DNA of 64,000 bases from assembly GCA_008360955.1 (NCBI GenBank), contig LUCM01001852.1:84230-148229 (forward strand), written 5' to 3'. A model generated the notes under the pieces. That model searched no databases and was not told the DNA's origin. It saw only the letters and a program-made list of their open reading frames with translations. The stretch comes from Fasciolopsis buskii (lineage: Eukaryota; Platyhelminthes; Trematoda; Plagiorchiida; Fasciolidae). Of this stretch, positions 12,700-24,400 are shown in pieces. The first letter of the stretch is position 1. Every line of letters starts with the position of its first letter. The translations under genes and the position numbers were made by a program.

Positions 12700-12880
12700 A
12701 CCGGAAACCTTGACTGTGAAAGTTTCAGTAATAAAATTGCACAATGTCTCAGCAGATCAGAGGTCCTAACGAGCCGGCTGACAGCGAATCGTTGCCTGCC
12801 AATTGAAATGATCAGGCGAATCTGGGATTCGAAGCTCGGACCGTTTTGGCCACTTAACCACTGCCGGTCCGCCGGACTTA
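12700..12880 (-). repeat. Diverged tRNA-derived SINE, copy 3 of family A
   Basis: On the minus strand, a head with CCGGCGGACC and GTGGTTAAGTGGCCAAAACG leads to a B-box-like CTTCGAATCC near 12825. A tail resembling the other copies follows (a TGTGCAATTTTATTACTGAA stretch). It is clearly more diverged than the copies at 18803-18985 and 40437-40604. Confidence 0.5.
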
Positions 12881-15800
12881 TCTGAAACGATTAGTTACGC
12901 AGCTCCATTGCTCAACTTACCATCAAACGCCAAGAAAATACTGTCCAATTGTTCTAGTTTCGGGTAGGAATCACCAATACTGCTAAGACCGTCCACAGTG
13001 CACCGGTTTGCGGTGAGCAAAAGTACCACCACCGCTCAGATCGTAACACAGGGCACAAACGGTCTCATGTTAGCTCCAGACGAATTAGTTGCAACACGGA
13101 GAAATACAATCGACCAGAGAGACACATCAATTAAAGTAAGAAAACTGTTATTTCGCCAGAAGCCAGCAAGCGGCAAACGGAAGAAGAGAGTGAAGAGGGG
13201 CACTTACAACTGTTAACGGGATTGTTTCTAAGATGTCAGAGATGGAAACTGGGATCCTGGTTATTTCTATATTTCTTGTAGCAAATAACGTCAATGTCAA
13301 CAAAAACAACAGCAACAAAAAAGACAATTTGGGAGGCATGAAGATAGAGGCATCCTTCGCATAGTAATGGTGTAAAGGCTGAAGTGAACATACTCAGTTT
13401 GCTAGCTTGCGACGAAATACAAAATCAGACATTCTTTCCTCGCCTATCATCAGCTTTTTGATTCTGACATGGAATCTCGTTTACCCAATTAAAATAGGAC
13501 AACGTAGATATGTTGCTTGTCAAAGTAACAAAACGTTATTATCAAACGCAGTGGGTATGGAAAACAACTGGTTGTCCCGGGAAACGGGGGATATTGCTGT
13601 TCGTCATAAATGCACGTGTGTAGAAGAGATTCTGAACAGACAAGTTCGAGAATGAACGGAATCATTGTGTCAAAGGTATTCCTAATAGTATCATTCAAGG
13701 TAAAAATAAGGTAAGATTTGAAATGCATGTATACCACTGAGCATTGTTTTCAACCTCAGTTCCCGCCATTCTTTTGACCCATCTCTTAGATCTTATCCCA
13801 CAAATTTACCACGTCTGACTCAGTCGAGTAACGTAGCTACCGTTTCCACACCTTTTTACAATCCAAAAAGCATTATCTGTCTTGGAAAAAAGTGTACACT
13901 GGCACGTGCAGCATCTAACATAATCACCTTCACACAGACGGTCGGCCCCGTGGACTGAACTTTGGATCCTGATATTCCGTTCCTAATTTAATTGCCCATG
14001 ATCTACATACCCCAATGGCAAACCTAATTCAAGTTCATATTCTAACAAATTCCGCATACGGGACAAAAAACATAAGCTAATTTTTCTTGCTGTTATATGA
14101 CAACCCAAATGAACGGTTTAACTCAAATACAGTAGAAGGAATGGTGAACAGCGAATAAGTCCTATCTTTAATGCCTACGAAGTAAAGTATTTTTACTAAA
14201 TACTAATTTTTACTCTGACTGTCTGGCACTCGGACCCCATTCTTTGTTCATCAACTTCAAATCTTCCGGACAACTTTACACTCGAGAATAACCCAGTTGG
14301 AGTTTCGTTCTCATTGGAGCTCATCAGTAGTGCATATCTTCCATTGCATCCAAGGACTGAAGCCGGGTCTTTTTTTGCATGGAAGACACGTGTGTTACCA
14401 CTACACTGCTTGGCCTTTCCGAGATGATGTGAAATACAGGATCCAGTTTGTTTAGGTGTCATCCTCGATCCTAATTTCGTGTAAAATAAACTATCAACAT
14501 CCAGTTAGTTAAGTGATCCAGTTCTGATAAGTACGTCCGATCAGATTTTTTGTAAACGAAAGCAAATAAAGAACCTGTGTAGTATAGGCACGTGATCTGT
14601 CAGAATCTGACGTGGTTACCGTTTGCCAAATCGTTTCGTAGTACCTAAAAGTACCCCACCCCCTGTTTGGAAAAAGTAGCTTTACGGAAATAATGAAATA
14701 AATCAATCGCTAACCACGTGAACAACCGGAGTAATCAAATTAGTAGCCAATCAATCAAACATTCGAAGAACTTCATTCCGACGTGCTTAAGGAATGCTCA
14801 GGTCAAAACCCTAATTGACAGCACATTTTACTATCTGTCGGTAGTTTATTTTGGTAGTTCAACGGCCCGATGAACCGTGTGGCAATTGCAGCTACCTATT
14901 CAATGATAGGAATGCTCGCATACCTTTTCACGACAGGACTTTGCTCAGTCCGACCTCATGGTTTAAACACCGTGCCGAGTGGACGCTTATCAAAAAGAAC
15001 GCATCAGTTGGGTATACAAACGTTTCTTCCTGTGGAATCATTGCCAGCGGACACGGGAAAAAGAGCCGAAACCTAATTTTATATTGCTAGTATGTGTTGT
15101 CGACAGTTAAAAGTTTATGAAATTTACTACTGCTCAACGGTGAACTCTTTCACAATCGACAGGCTCACGACCATAATGCCCAGTCTAGAAAGATGACGCA
15201 TGTTAGCTTCAATACGAATCCGGGGCCGGCACACATGCAGCCATACGCACGCGCAAATGAGCGACTGTTTGCTTCCCGTTGTGTGTATCATCAACCCAAA
15301 TGAGAGCTGTTCGATCGGCTGGCTTGACAATCTCACGTGACGGTCTAATCGACCTCAATGGGTCCACCAACAATGGTTATTTGAAAACTAAATAGACTAT
15401 AACCACATGCGTCACTTTTTTAGTCTGCCTGCTCCCTTCAGGGGGCTCCACGATGAGACAATATCATTCGTTTTCGTCAACTCACTTGCACATCGTGTGG
15501 TAATACGCCAGGGGCTTTATTGGTGTGGCCGAACCAACGTTACGCGCACTAACAGCCCACTCCCGACGCAGCCGTGGGACGGGTGTGTACATGTCTGTAT
15601 GCATACGCATATCCAAAGTATGCAAAAACACACCCCTATATAGTTTGCTTGACCGGTTACCTATTCAGCTCTTCGACGCGCCAGTCATTTTCATTTCAAT
15701 TCCCTCGGAATGGCTCATCGCCGACGGCTTGCGTGGAGGCCTTAGTACTGTGAGGAATTTTACCGTTAGACAGTAAAGAATTCCACCAACTTTCGACTAC

Positions 15801-18800
15801 CGGGCACATTGCCAATAGTCAAAATGAGGTTTCGGCCTATTCACTCATGTCTGCTGCAAGTGAGCGGACGGTTCAGTTGCAAAAGAGTGAAAAAATAGCA
15901 ATTTCAAATTCGATGGTTTCTTTTCTTGATCAATGTACCGAAACACAGGAGTACACATACTACTGATCCACCTCATTTTCAGAGCCGTTTGGATCGAATT
16001 TAGTACAACTAATGCGTTATCTTCCCCGGGGCACATTGATTTTCACCAGGGGAGATATCCAAAGCAGTGAAAGGTGTCAGAGATTTCACCCAATTGAAAA
16101 TCGGTCAAATGATGCGGTTACGAGATCGATGATGCACCTCTAGTGATTGGTATTTCATATCCAGTTCTGTTGTCTGCGGATAAGACGATTCAAGAAGAGC
16201 GAACTGCTCGAGGTGTTACTCAGTACGGCCGCACAGAGTGCTTCGGAGAAAACTAAACACCGGTGTGTCAGCCCAAAGACCAAAACGCATTGGCCTTTAG
16301 TGGATTCAGATCGACGAGCGGGCGCGCTATCCATCACGAGGAGACTAGAATGGGACACTGATTGGTAGGACTTTCCGAAATTATAATAAAAATTGTCCCG
16401 GTTTAGTTTAGCCTGTTCACTGTGATCTGTTAGACCGTGGAAAGCTATGAACAACACGCCCAGAATTAAAGCGTGGATGGCGTTCACAAGTGGTTTCTAA
16501 TCTTGACAAGATCAAAAACTATTAACATTACAAGTCGACGGATTTGTTAGCATTTCAGTAATGCGTATCAGACACTGAAGATATTTTTCATACTGCGACC
16601 GATTTTGAAACCAAATCTGCCCTGTTTCCGGAGTGTGGTTGCGAGAATCATTAATACGTCCAAACACATTACGATCAGACGCAGAAATAAAAAAAATGTT
16701 CCTTTTAATTCAAGATGCGCTCTGTCACCATAAAATTTTCTTAAAATGTCAACCAGTAAGCCAAGGAACAACAATGAGACTGTGATTGAAATACAAAAAT
16801 CGGAATGTGTTAACCGGTATGTCATCCAGAAACGCTGTAGTACACTGTTGATTGAGACTACCCTATAGTAAACTTTCTGACACGACAATCTGACTTAAAT
16901 TTTGTATACATTCTATGTTGATCCTGGTGATATTCATTCACGTTCCTTCCAGCTGATTTTACAATCTTTGTCTCAGACACAGATACGACTAGGCAAGACA
17001 GATTTCAAGAGATCGTGTTGGTGATGACGTAGAACAGGTAATATACGAGAAAATTATGTTGAATGTGCATTCAGCCCTCGCTTGTTTGATGTATGTGTGT
17101 GCGTGCGTGCGCGTTATTGAGCAGTCACGTGAAATCTGGGTGGGGGTAATACAGGTGTTTTACGCTAACGTATAACATGGCAGAACAAAAGGCAAGCGCA
17201 AGCACACACAAACTCATGTGCATACAAAAATATTATGATTTGATGTGCTACATTGAAACGGGCGATTCGCAGCGCTAAATCCAGTCAAACTCATTTTGAA
17301 CAATGAAAGGTTGCTATTTTTTCAAATCGATGATTGTCTAGACTCTTTCGATACCACAAAACCTCACAATGGTTGACAAATTGTGAAATTATAAGACATT
17401 GCAATTGCGGTACTCTGTGACCAGTTTATTATTGCCATTAAACTCTGTAGAGCTCAGTCGATGATTAGTTCCCGAGTGTGAAACGTGGCCTATGGCAGCA
17501 ATCACAAAAGGTAACCACAAGTCCGATACTGTAAACGGTTAGCTGACATTAAAATGCTTGTGGTTTGAGTGCATCAGTGCGAACGCATCAAATGTCTTCT
17601 TTCTGAGACGGAACGTGTCCTACGGATTCAACGACTTGCTGTGCTACCGAGAGGATTCGGGAATACATGTTCCTAAAATCTGGATTGATGCGAATCCACA
17701 GAGAGTTGTGGTAGATCAGAGAACGTAACGAGCCACGTGGCAGAGAATTTTTACCATTCATCATAAAAGTCGCCTGCCGTGAGATAAGGACATCGCAACT
17801 GCTAAGTAATCAAGGAATGGTTCACTTGACCACCAATGGAGAAAGTGAAACTTAAGCCCAAGAATATTAGAACGAATTCCTAGAGACTTGAATCTTTCGA
17901 CCGTCGACAGTTAGTCTCGCCGTGGAAGTCAAATATCCTAGTACCAATGACGTTGAGACACAAAAAAATGGAAGTAGCTCTCCGATTACCTAGAAATCTC
18001 TGTCCGGCATGAACGATTGTCAGGTGAGAGTCGTTAAGCTATCCGGATAGCTCAGAGCGATTTACAGAACATCAAGACTAGATGGCAAAGCCTTCATTCG
18101 ACAGTGGATTCTGCATGGTTGCATTTTTGTGCCGACACAGTGTCTGAATCAGATTAACTCAAATTTAACGTCAATCAACTATACTACATATTATCGCTGT
18201 CCAAGGTAAGGTTACAAGTGAATCACTGCTATGCACAATGAACGGACCATCTAGGACAAGCAAAACGAAACGATAGTTTCGAAAGCGGTCATTAATATCA
18301 GTTCAATTGCTGTTTTCATTTCCAGACTGAAACTGGTCGTCAAGATTACGAACGTCTTATTATCAATTGATTAGCTCAAAAACATCACCTCCCGATTGAT
18401 AGTTTCTTCTCCGTTGGTGATGAAGTTGAGCAACAAAAAATATATCAGAATCCGCCACAAGGACTCTAGGTAAACGAGTGATACACTACGGAATCAAATA
18501 CCCTGCTTCCTACACAGAACCCAATTCTTGGACTCAGGTAGTGCGCGATACGGACTACACGATGTCCAGAATGCAGTTCTAGCTGGCAACGCGCCACAAC
18601 TAACAGACAGAGAACGGGAATTGAAATCCTTTATACCAGAGGCATATGTTAGGCCGAAATTCACGTGAAGGCGCTCTACTTGCGTAGTTTGAATATACCA
18701 CTTCACATAGTTTGTAGAATTAGTTTGAGTACACTTTTCTTAGTTCCATATCTCATATTGGTCATTCTCCCAGCTATGATGCCGAAATGCGCGGTCGAGA

Positions 18801-18802
18801 TG
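12881..18802. other. Intron sequence, nothing firmly recognised (about 5.9 kb)
   Basis: Contains a minus-strand open stretch at 16888-16568 (106 codons) with two hydrophobic segments and another at 16487-16155. No family is recognisable and no splice sites stand out. The rest is stop-rich, with short GT-rich runs near 17090. Confidence 0.5.
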
Positions 18803-18985
18803 CGGTCCGGCGGTGACCAAAAGGGTAAGGTCGTGGCGTTTAGATGTGAAGGTCGCGGGTTCGAATCCTCCCACCGCCGGTCGACTTCCCCACTTGGCAG
18901 CCCTCTGCTGGCCGCGGCCCCTTCTTGGAAATTGATGTGCATTGTTATTTCATTATTAAAGGAAGTAAAAGATAAAAGATACTAA
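18803..18985 (+). repeat. tRNA-derived SINE, copy 1 of family A
   Basis: Starts with a tRNA-like head: CCGGCGGT near 18808 can pair with ACCGCCGG near 18882, a GACC/GGTC D-arm lies inside, and GGTTCGAATCC is a good B box. The anticodon and T stems pair poorly, so it is not a functional tRNA. A body follows (ACTTGGCAGCCCTCTGCTGG) and a tail with AAAGGAAGTAAAAGATAAAA. The whole unit, head to tail, aligns with the reverse complement of 40437-40604. Confidence 0.85.
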
Positions 18986-19135
18986 AACCCAAAACCCACT
19001 CGGTGCAATATTTCAGATAGGAATACTCTTATGACATGCTTCACGCACCAATGTGGTGAAAGGGGCATACCCCAGTGCCACTAAGACCCACTATATGGGG
19101 TAACCGGTAACCTGAACCCTGAAACTTGGAGTGAC

Positions 19136-19300
19136 GTAGAACCACATAAGGTCTCGTTAGATCAGGTGTGGTAATGAGCCGCGCAAAAGCGAGCTGTCAT
19201 TTACCACATGTGATCGGTAGATCGGGGATGCGAACCTCTGACCTTTTTGGTGACAAGTGCTTAGTCCACTCGACAACGTTAGACAGAATTCGTTTTCAAT
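19136..19300 (-). repeat. Dispersed repeat B with tRNA-like head, copy 2
   Basis: The part at 19136-19180 matches 2567-2611. On the minus strand it is preceded by a tRNA-like head near 19290-19210 with GTCGAGTGGACTAAGCAC (A-box region) and AGAGGTTCGCATCCCCGA (B box). The order fits a second SINE family, distinct from family A. Confidence 0.6.
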
Positions 19301-19571
19301 CCCGACCCCGTTTAATGAGTGCAAACTTATCACCAAGAAAGACCTGAAAATCGGCGCGAGAAAATATGTAACCAAATGTATGGGACAGGAATTTCAAATA
19401 GGAATACTTGATAAGCAGCAAATGGTCTTGTACTTCTGCGAAAATTAGTCTATTTGTCTGTATGCTACTGACTAAAATCATGCGCGCATATAATTACTAC
19501 CCCAAAAATTGTAGAGTAATGGATAAAAGCTAGTTGGTAAAGAAGAAATTAAGAGATCATTGCAAACATAC

Positions 19572-19838
19572 GCGAATTCGATTCCTTCGGTGCGGGCGCA
19601 GTGTATGTGAATTCTTGCGGACACCTAACCCGACCATGATGCATTGTCTCCAGTTCAATGAAACACTGCCCTGTCGGTCGTTCAGGCATATGGATACGCA
19701 GTTCTGATTGACCCGCACGTGAGGTTTCCTGTAAGAACCAATCCTGACGTGGGACTGTGTACCCATCAACAAGGACGCTGGCGTAACGCATCATTTCATC
19801 TGTCAGACCGGTACAGTACACGGTAACTTCAACGCCTC
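19572..19838 (-). CDS. Exon d of the C2/IPT gene: most of an IPT/TIG-like domain
   Basis: 267-nt exon between a TTGTAG acceptor (ending 19839) and a GTATGT donor (19571-19566). The frame is open with no stop. Joined to the exon ending at 21046 it restores the codon for Gly and gives CPTAGGVEVTVYCTGL. This fits the start of an IPT/TIG (Ig-fold) domain, whose opening strand typically carries a GPTxGGxxVTI-type signature. Beta-rich sequence follows (YASVLVDGYTVP, SELRIHMPERPTGQCFIELE), ending in CPQEFTY, as such domains often end in a short F.Y strand. Role of such domains: protein or DNA contact; here probably protein contact (inference). Both flanking introns are phase 1, so the exon is a symmetrical module. 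Confidence 0.85.
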
Positions 19839-19950
19839 CTACAAGTAATGCATGCGACTGTGTTAGGGTAACGAAGTGCACAGCATGAGAACGATCGAAA
19901 GGCAAACAGAATAAACGATCGAAAAATCGATGTGTCATGTATTGGCTGTT

Positions 19951-20083
19951 ATTGTGAATGGCAATATTAACAACACAGCGATGCTGGTAGATGTTGATGA
20001 TGATGATGATGATGACGATGACAGCAGTCGAGTTGTGACATCTACCAACAAAGCTGTATTATTAACATCATATCACTCACAAT
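19951..20083. mobile_element. Short foldback element with GAT-repeat loop
   Basis: Left arm at 19951-19997 (ATTGTGAATGGCAATATTAA, then TGGTAGATG). The right arm at 20036-20083 is its imperfect reverse complement (CATCTACCAACAAAGC, then ending CACTCACAAT). The loop holds a run of GAT triplets. The outer 45 bases match the arm ends of the larger element at 29015-29570, so they belong to one family. No open reading frame. Confidence 0.8.
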
Positions 20084-21045
20084 AGAACAAACAAGACAGT
20101 TCCCCTGTATGCTTACCTACAAACAGTCACGTACGTACATGTGCGTATATGTGGTCGACAGTTGACGTCCGTGACATAGACGGAGCAGTGGGCACAAACA
20201 CGCCCATGTATTCACATGACAGGTTGTCTGGTTCAGCTCCAATTAGCCGGTTCATTGATTCGGCTGTGTAAGACGCGCTCCAACGGGGGATTTCATTCTA
20301 GTTACGGTCTACGGACCGGAAACCATTCGGAGAGTGAGTGGTACGTACTACAAAAAAGATTGCCTGGGCTGATTTTGAGTTTATAATGAACAGAAAATGG
20401 TGGTTGGAATGACGAGTACCAATTGGATCAAAAGGAATTTAACCACGGTCGGCCACATTCACTCCGTCAGCCTCGGCCACCTAGGTGAAATTCGAGGAGA
20501 ACAGATAGTGACCAACAAATTGGTACTCAATGCTTCACAATCACACCGTTGCCTCACATTAAATAGGACTGATAGCAATTGGAATTGGGAAGCAGGATCA
20601 CTAGTGGTGGGCTGGATCGGTATCATATTTAACCTACAAGGACTTCATGTCATTATATCTAGTTTTGGGTTTCACCGTCAAGGCTTCCGCCCCTTCCAAG
20701 TGCAATGGGCCCTAATGCCTGCGGAATACACTCGCCACAATGCATTTATTCGTCAACCATGGCATAAAATAGCAACGCAAAATGTGATCCATATCTAACT
20801 GCGGACTAAAATAATCATTGCGACTGGACAGGTGGGAAGTAAACCAGAGGAGCTTTAACGCTTGAGTAAACTGTGGAAACGAATGCTCACACAGACAACC
20901 CATGAGTGAACTCGATAATGGAGCAGCCTCGAGCATCTAACTGAGATCTCGTAGATCGGATGAAACGATTGGTGAAGATTCACTCGAGTAGTTTAGTTGA
21001 ATACGGTGTGAACAAACAGCACTGCGCAGCCGCGGATGGACCTAC
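20084..21045. other. Remainder of a 1.2-kb phase-1 intron
   Basis: Intron 21045-19839 of the C2/IPT gene with a good GTAGGT donor. It contains a plus-strand open stretch of 133 codons (20397-20798) with no recognisable domain. Confidence 0.7.
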
Positions 21046-21420
21046 CTGCTGTGGGGCACGAATTCGGAGACAGACGTAGTAGCTGCGGTCTTGCCTCGCT
21101 AGATGAGTCCGGAGTGGTTGTGGGATTTGTGCGTGCAAGTTGCATGGTTTGTACACGATCCTGTTCGGCGGGTTCTTCTTGCAACGGGGAGATGCGCCTT
21201 GGCAGTTCAGGCGTCATCAGATTAGAGCGACCGGATGGAACCGGGATTGTAACATCCCCGCGTGGTCTCGAGTCGAATCCGTTTCGATCGACCGGCGTTA
21301 ATCGCTGTGATTGTTGATTACTGGATCGCACCATCAATGCGTTCGCGTAAAATTCACTTCCAGTCATATCACTCCCGGCACCGAGAACACTCCCGTCCTG
21401 ATCTTCATGCGAATACTCAC
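21046..21420 (-). CDS. Exon c of the C2/IPT gene: linker and first strand of the IPT domain
   Basis: 375-nt exon after a pyrimidine-rich CCTTCAG acceptor (ending 21421), closing at an AG|GTAGGT donor. The codon split over the upstream intron (a|gt, Ser) and the one over the downstream intron (g|ga, Gly) both restore the frame. It encodes an acidic start (EYSHEDQDGSVLGAGSDMTG) and a hydrophilic Pro/Arg/Ser-rich linker with PRRISPLQEEPAEQD. It ends in LSPNSCPTAG, the opening of the IPT/TIG-like domain completed by the next exon. The first bases also form GTGAGTAT, a perfect donor sequence, just after the acceptor. This is a chance overlap or a recursive/zero-length splice site. Confidence 0.85.
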
Positions 21421-24400
21421 CTGAAGGTGGAAGCAAACTTCCGCGATCTTTACAAGCAGAAGTATGGGAAGAACGTAAACAGAAGATTGAAACACGTTCG
21501 TGATTAAAAGGTCACCACAATCATGCTTGTTATCCCGCTGAGATATGCCAAATAAACAACAGAATATTAACGACACAAGTTTATAACGATAACCACTGAA
21601 TATTTACTAGTTTCCCGTGGCAGGTTCATTCACTGGCATTTATTGGGTGATAATTGAGCACACATGAGCAAAGCGAGCCAAGTCCATTATGGGGACTAAT
21701 AGATGGTATACCAATTACCCCAGATTTCGGTCTTTGCTGAACAGAAATGCAGTGGCAAACCAAATGCAGAAGTAATCAAAGCGGTGGAAGATTTATAGAT
21801 GGTTAAAGTACGTCAAATTTTGGTACACAAAACTTCACGTGCCCCTTCGAAAAGAGACATGGATTGCTTACTAGCATATTACAAATTAATTTTATGTCCA
21901 GCAATGATGAGCGACAGGTAAATGGCAAAACAAGGTAGAGCAAAGAGATACTGATAAGGTTCACATTCGCGAAATTCATTATTCTCATGACTTTTAACAA
22001 TCCCTAAGGCTTCACTCGGCAAAATTCGTGGACACAAATGCTCGACTGACAAGAGTTGCACAATATTAGTCCAGGTCATAGATTCAGCGGTTTTGACCGA
22101 AAAAAGAACAGAAATGCAGCAAACTGATTGCACCGGCAAAACTACAAATTGTGAGGTTCGCATGCGATGAATTTACTACTACTATTAGACAAATGCTCAT
22201 CGGAATCAAGGATTACGGAACATGGATCCAACAATTCTCGATTGGTTCGTCTCCTAAATGTTGAAAACCTATCTTAGATTTATGTGGTTGCTAAGACACT
22301 AATGAGGAAAAGTGACAATTCAATCAGTGGACAGGAAAGCGTTACGTTGATTTATGCGATAGAGAATCTACTTACATTCAAAAGTCAATTTTCACATGCA
22401 TATTATGTGAACCGATTTCCCATCTTCCACATTATTTATGCCCTCGGGTCACATCACGAAACAGTAAAAATAAAATGGATTTAAAAATTATGCTACTGTT
22501 GATCTCAATGGTTTAGAATACGTGTGCTGGTCCTAGCTCAGAATGTTCGTTTTTGTGAGGTTCCGATTGTTGAGCTTAACGTTCATATCGCAAACGTTCC
22601 AACATTAGTCAAGCTAACATGGGACCAGTACGCGTACGCAGTCGCCCTTAGATTTCATAACTTTAGCTTCACACCTCATAATCGATCTCTCAATCGAAAG
22701 TAGACGTTTTTTTTCTGACGATGATTCGTTCCAAGCGACAATCCGGCTAGAAATGTGGTGACTTTCAATGTATTCATTTCACTTGCTGCATATGTTAACC
22801 TGCCGCTGGTCGGCATCAAGTTGCTGGTTTACCCACCGGGTAATAAAAGAACAAATGATAAGTATCCAACAAAATATTGCGTATATGACCACATATCCTA
22901 CAAGGAATGAAGTCAACCACGGCACTCAACCATATTCCTCAATATCTTCAACTGTTTGGATGGAGTATCCCTATGAACGTGGATCCAGATATCCAACTAG
23001 TGTAGGATTTCAACACCTTTTTCATGTCACAAACTGACCACGTCGATCCATCCTCCAACTCGCACCTGCGTCAAAGCATGAACACCGAGGAAATCCATCT
23101 ACCTACATCTACTCGGACGGACCATTACGTTCAGACTCCCTTTCGTTCCCCATTGGTCTACAACTAATTGAATCATTACGAACACGGTTTCCCCGTCATT
23201 CTGTATAGACACGGATGGTCCAACGATCTTCGCATATCAGTGAACTGTAAACTGATTTCAAGAACGATCCATCCACTTATAAGCCTGGGACACGCGTTCG
23301 TGATGGCAATGATTGGCAAGTTCAGGTTGAGAAACAAAGCGTCATTTATCGTCGATCGAATATGCAGTGGCATGATTACAAAACTGAATGCTGAGATCAT
23401 ACGTGTAATGCTAACTCAATTGGCGAAATCGACTGGGCTTGCACGTAGATCCACCTATCCATATGTATGCTCTGTATCAAAAACCATCAAGCATACACAA
23501 ATAATGGCCATTGTTTCGACTTTCACGAGTTGTAGCCAATATTTTAATTCAAACGTAATCGAATTACATAATCACCAGCATTACCAAACATGTTCAAATA
23601 TATCATTTTGTGATAAAACTAGTTCAAAGTTGTCAAACATTGCAAGCGATATAATCTGCGATCAGATGGAAATTCATCATTATTACTTTCGGATTAGTTG
23701 GTTCAATTCTAGTTAAACTTTAATAGGAAAAGGTAAAAACATCTCCGGACTGTTAAAACTAACTGGTGAATTGTTATAAACTAGAACGAGAAATTGTACC
23801 ATTTGCAATCACGTTTCCTTTCTTGTCCTGTCCAATCTAACCGATCCATTTCACACAAATCATCTTCTCGGGAACGGAAGTGAATGAAGACCGATCGATA
23901 GAATCAGGGCGTGGTCAACCACACTAGATTAGAAGAACATATACCATACGGATTCTTTGTTGATTATGTCCGCAATATTAGAATACTGTGGTATCCAATA
24001 GGCACCAAGAAAGAACGATCATCCGATGCTAATCCACTAGGCATTGGAAACCTCAACAATGACGTTTAATGCAATGCAAACAAATTCCCCTTATCAATGT
24101 GGGCTGTTTTCTGCTCACTCGAGATAGCAAACCCAGGTTTCTAGAGATTGTGTTCCGTACTGTACAAATCTGGGAAACAAGTTTATGTTGCCTGGTTACG
24201 TCATACAAAGACTGATATTCAAAAGTCAAATGGAGTTGCGTCCAATGTAGCGCACGACGTTCGTTGTTGTCAAATAACGATGAGTGCATCTCATAGAAGA
24301 TAGTTACAATTTCATTGGGAGACTACGCTCAAGGCGCTACTATGCACCGTTTTGTTTTCATTGTTTGTCAGTTGACCAGTTTGTAAGTATTTCAAAAGTG

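Noticed and set aside
18803..18885. A functional tRNA gene
   Set aside because: The acceptor and D arms pair, but the anticodon and T stems do not pair well, and the unit continues into a body and tail shared with another locus, as SINEs do.
20397..20798. Plus-strand open stretch of 133 codons in the 1.2-kb intron
   Set aside because: No domain, and no splice or start context that stands out.
21036..21317. Plus-strand open stretch of 93 codons
   Set aside because: Lies opposite exon c of the C2/IPT gene and has no features of its own.
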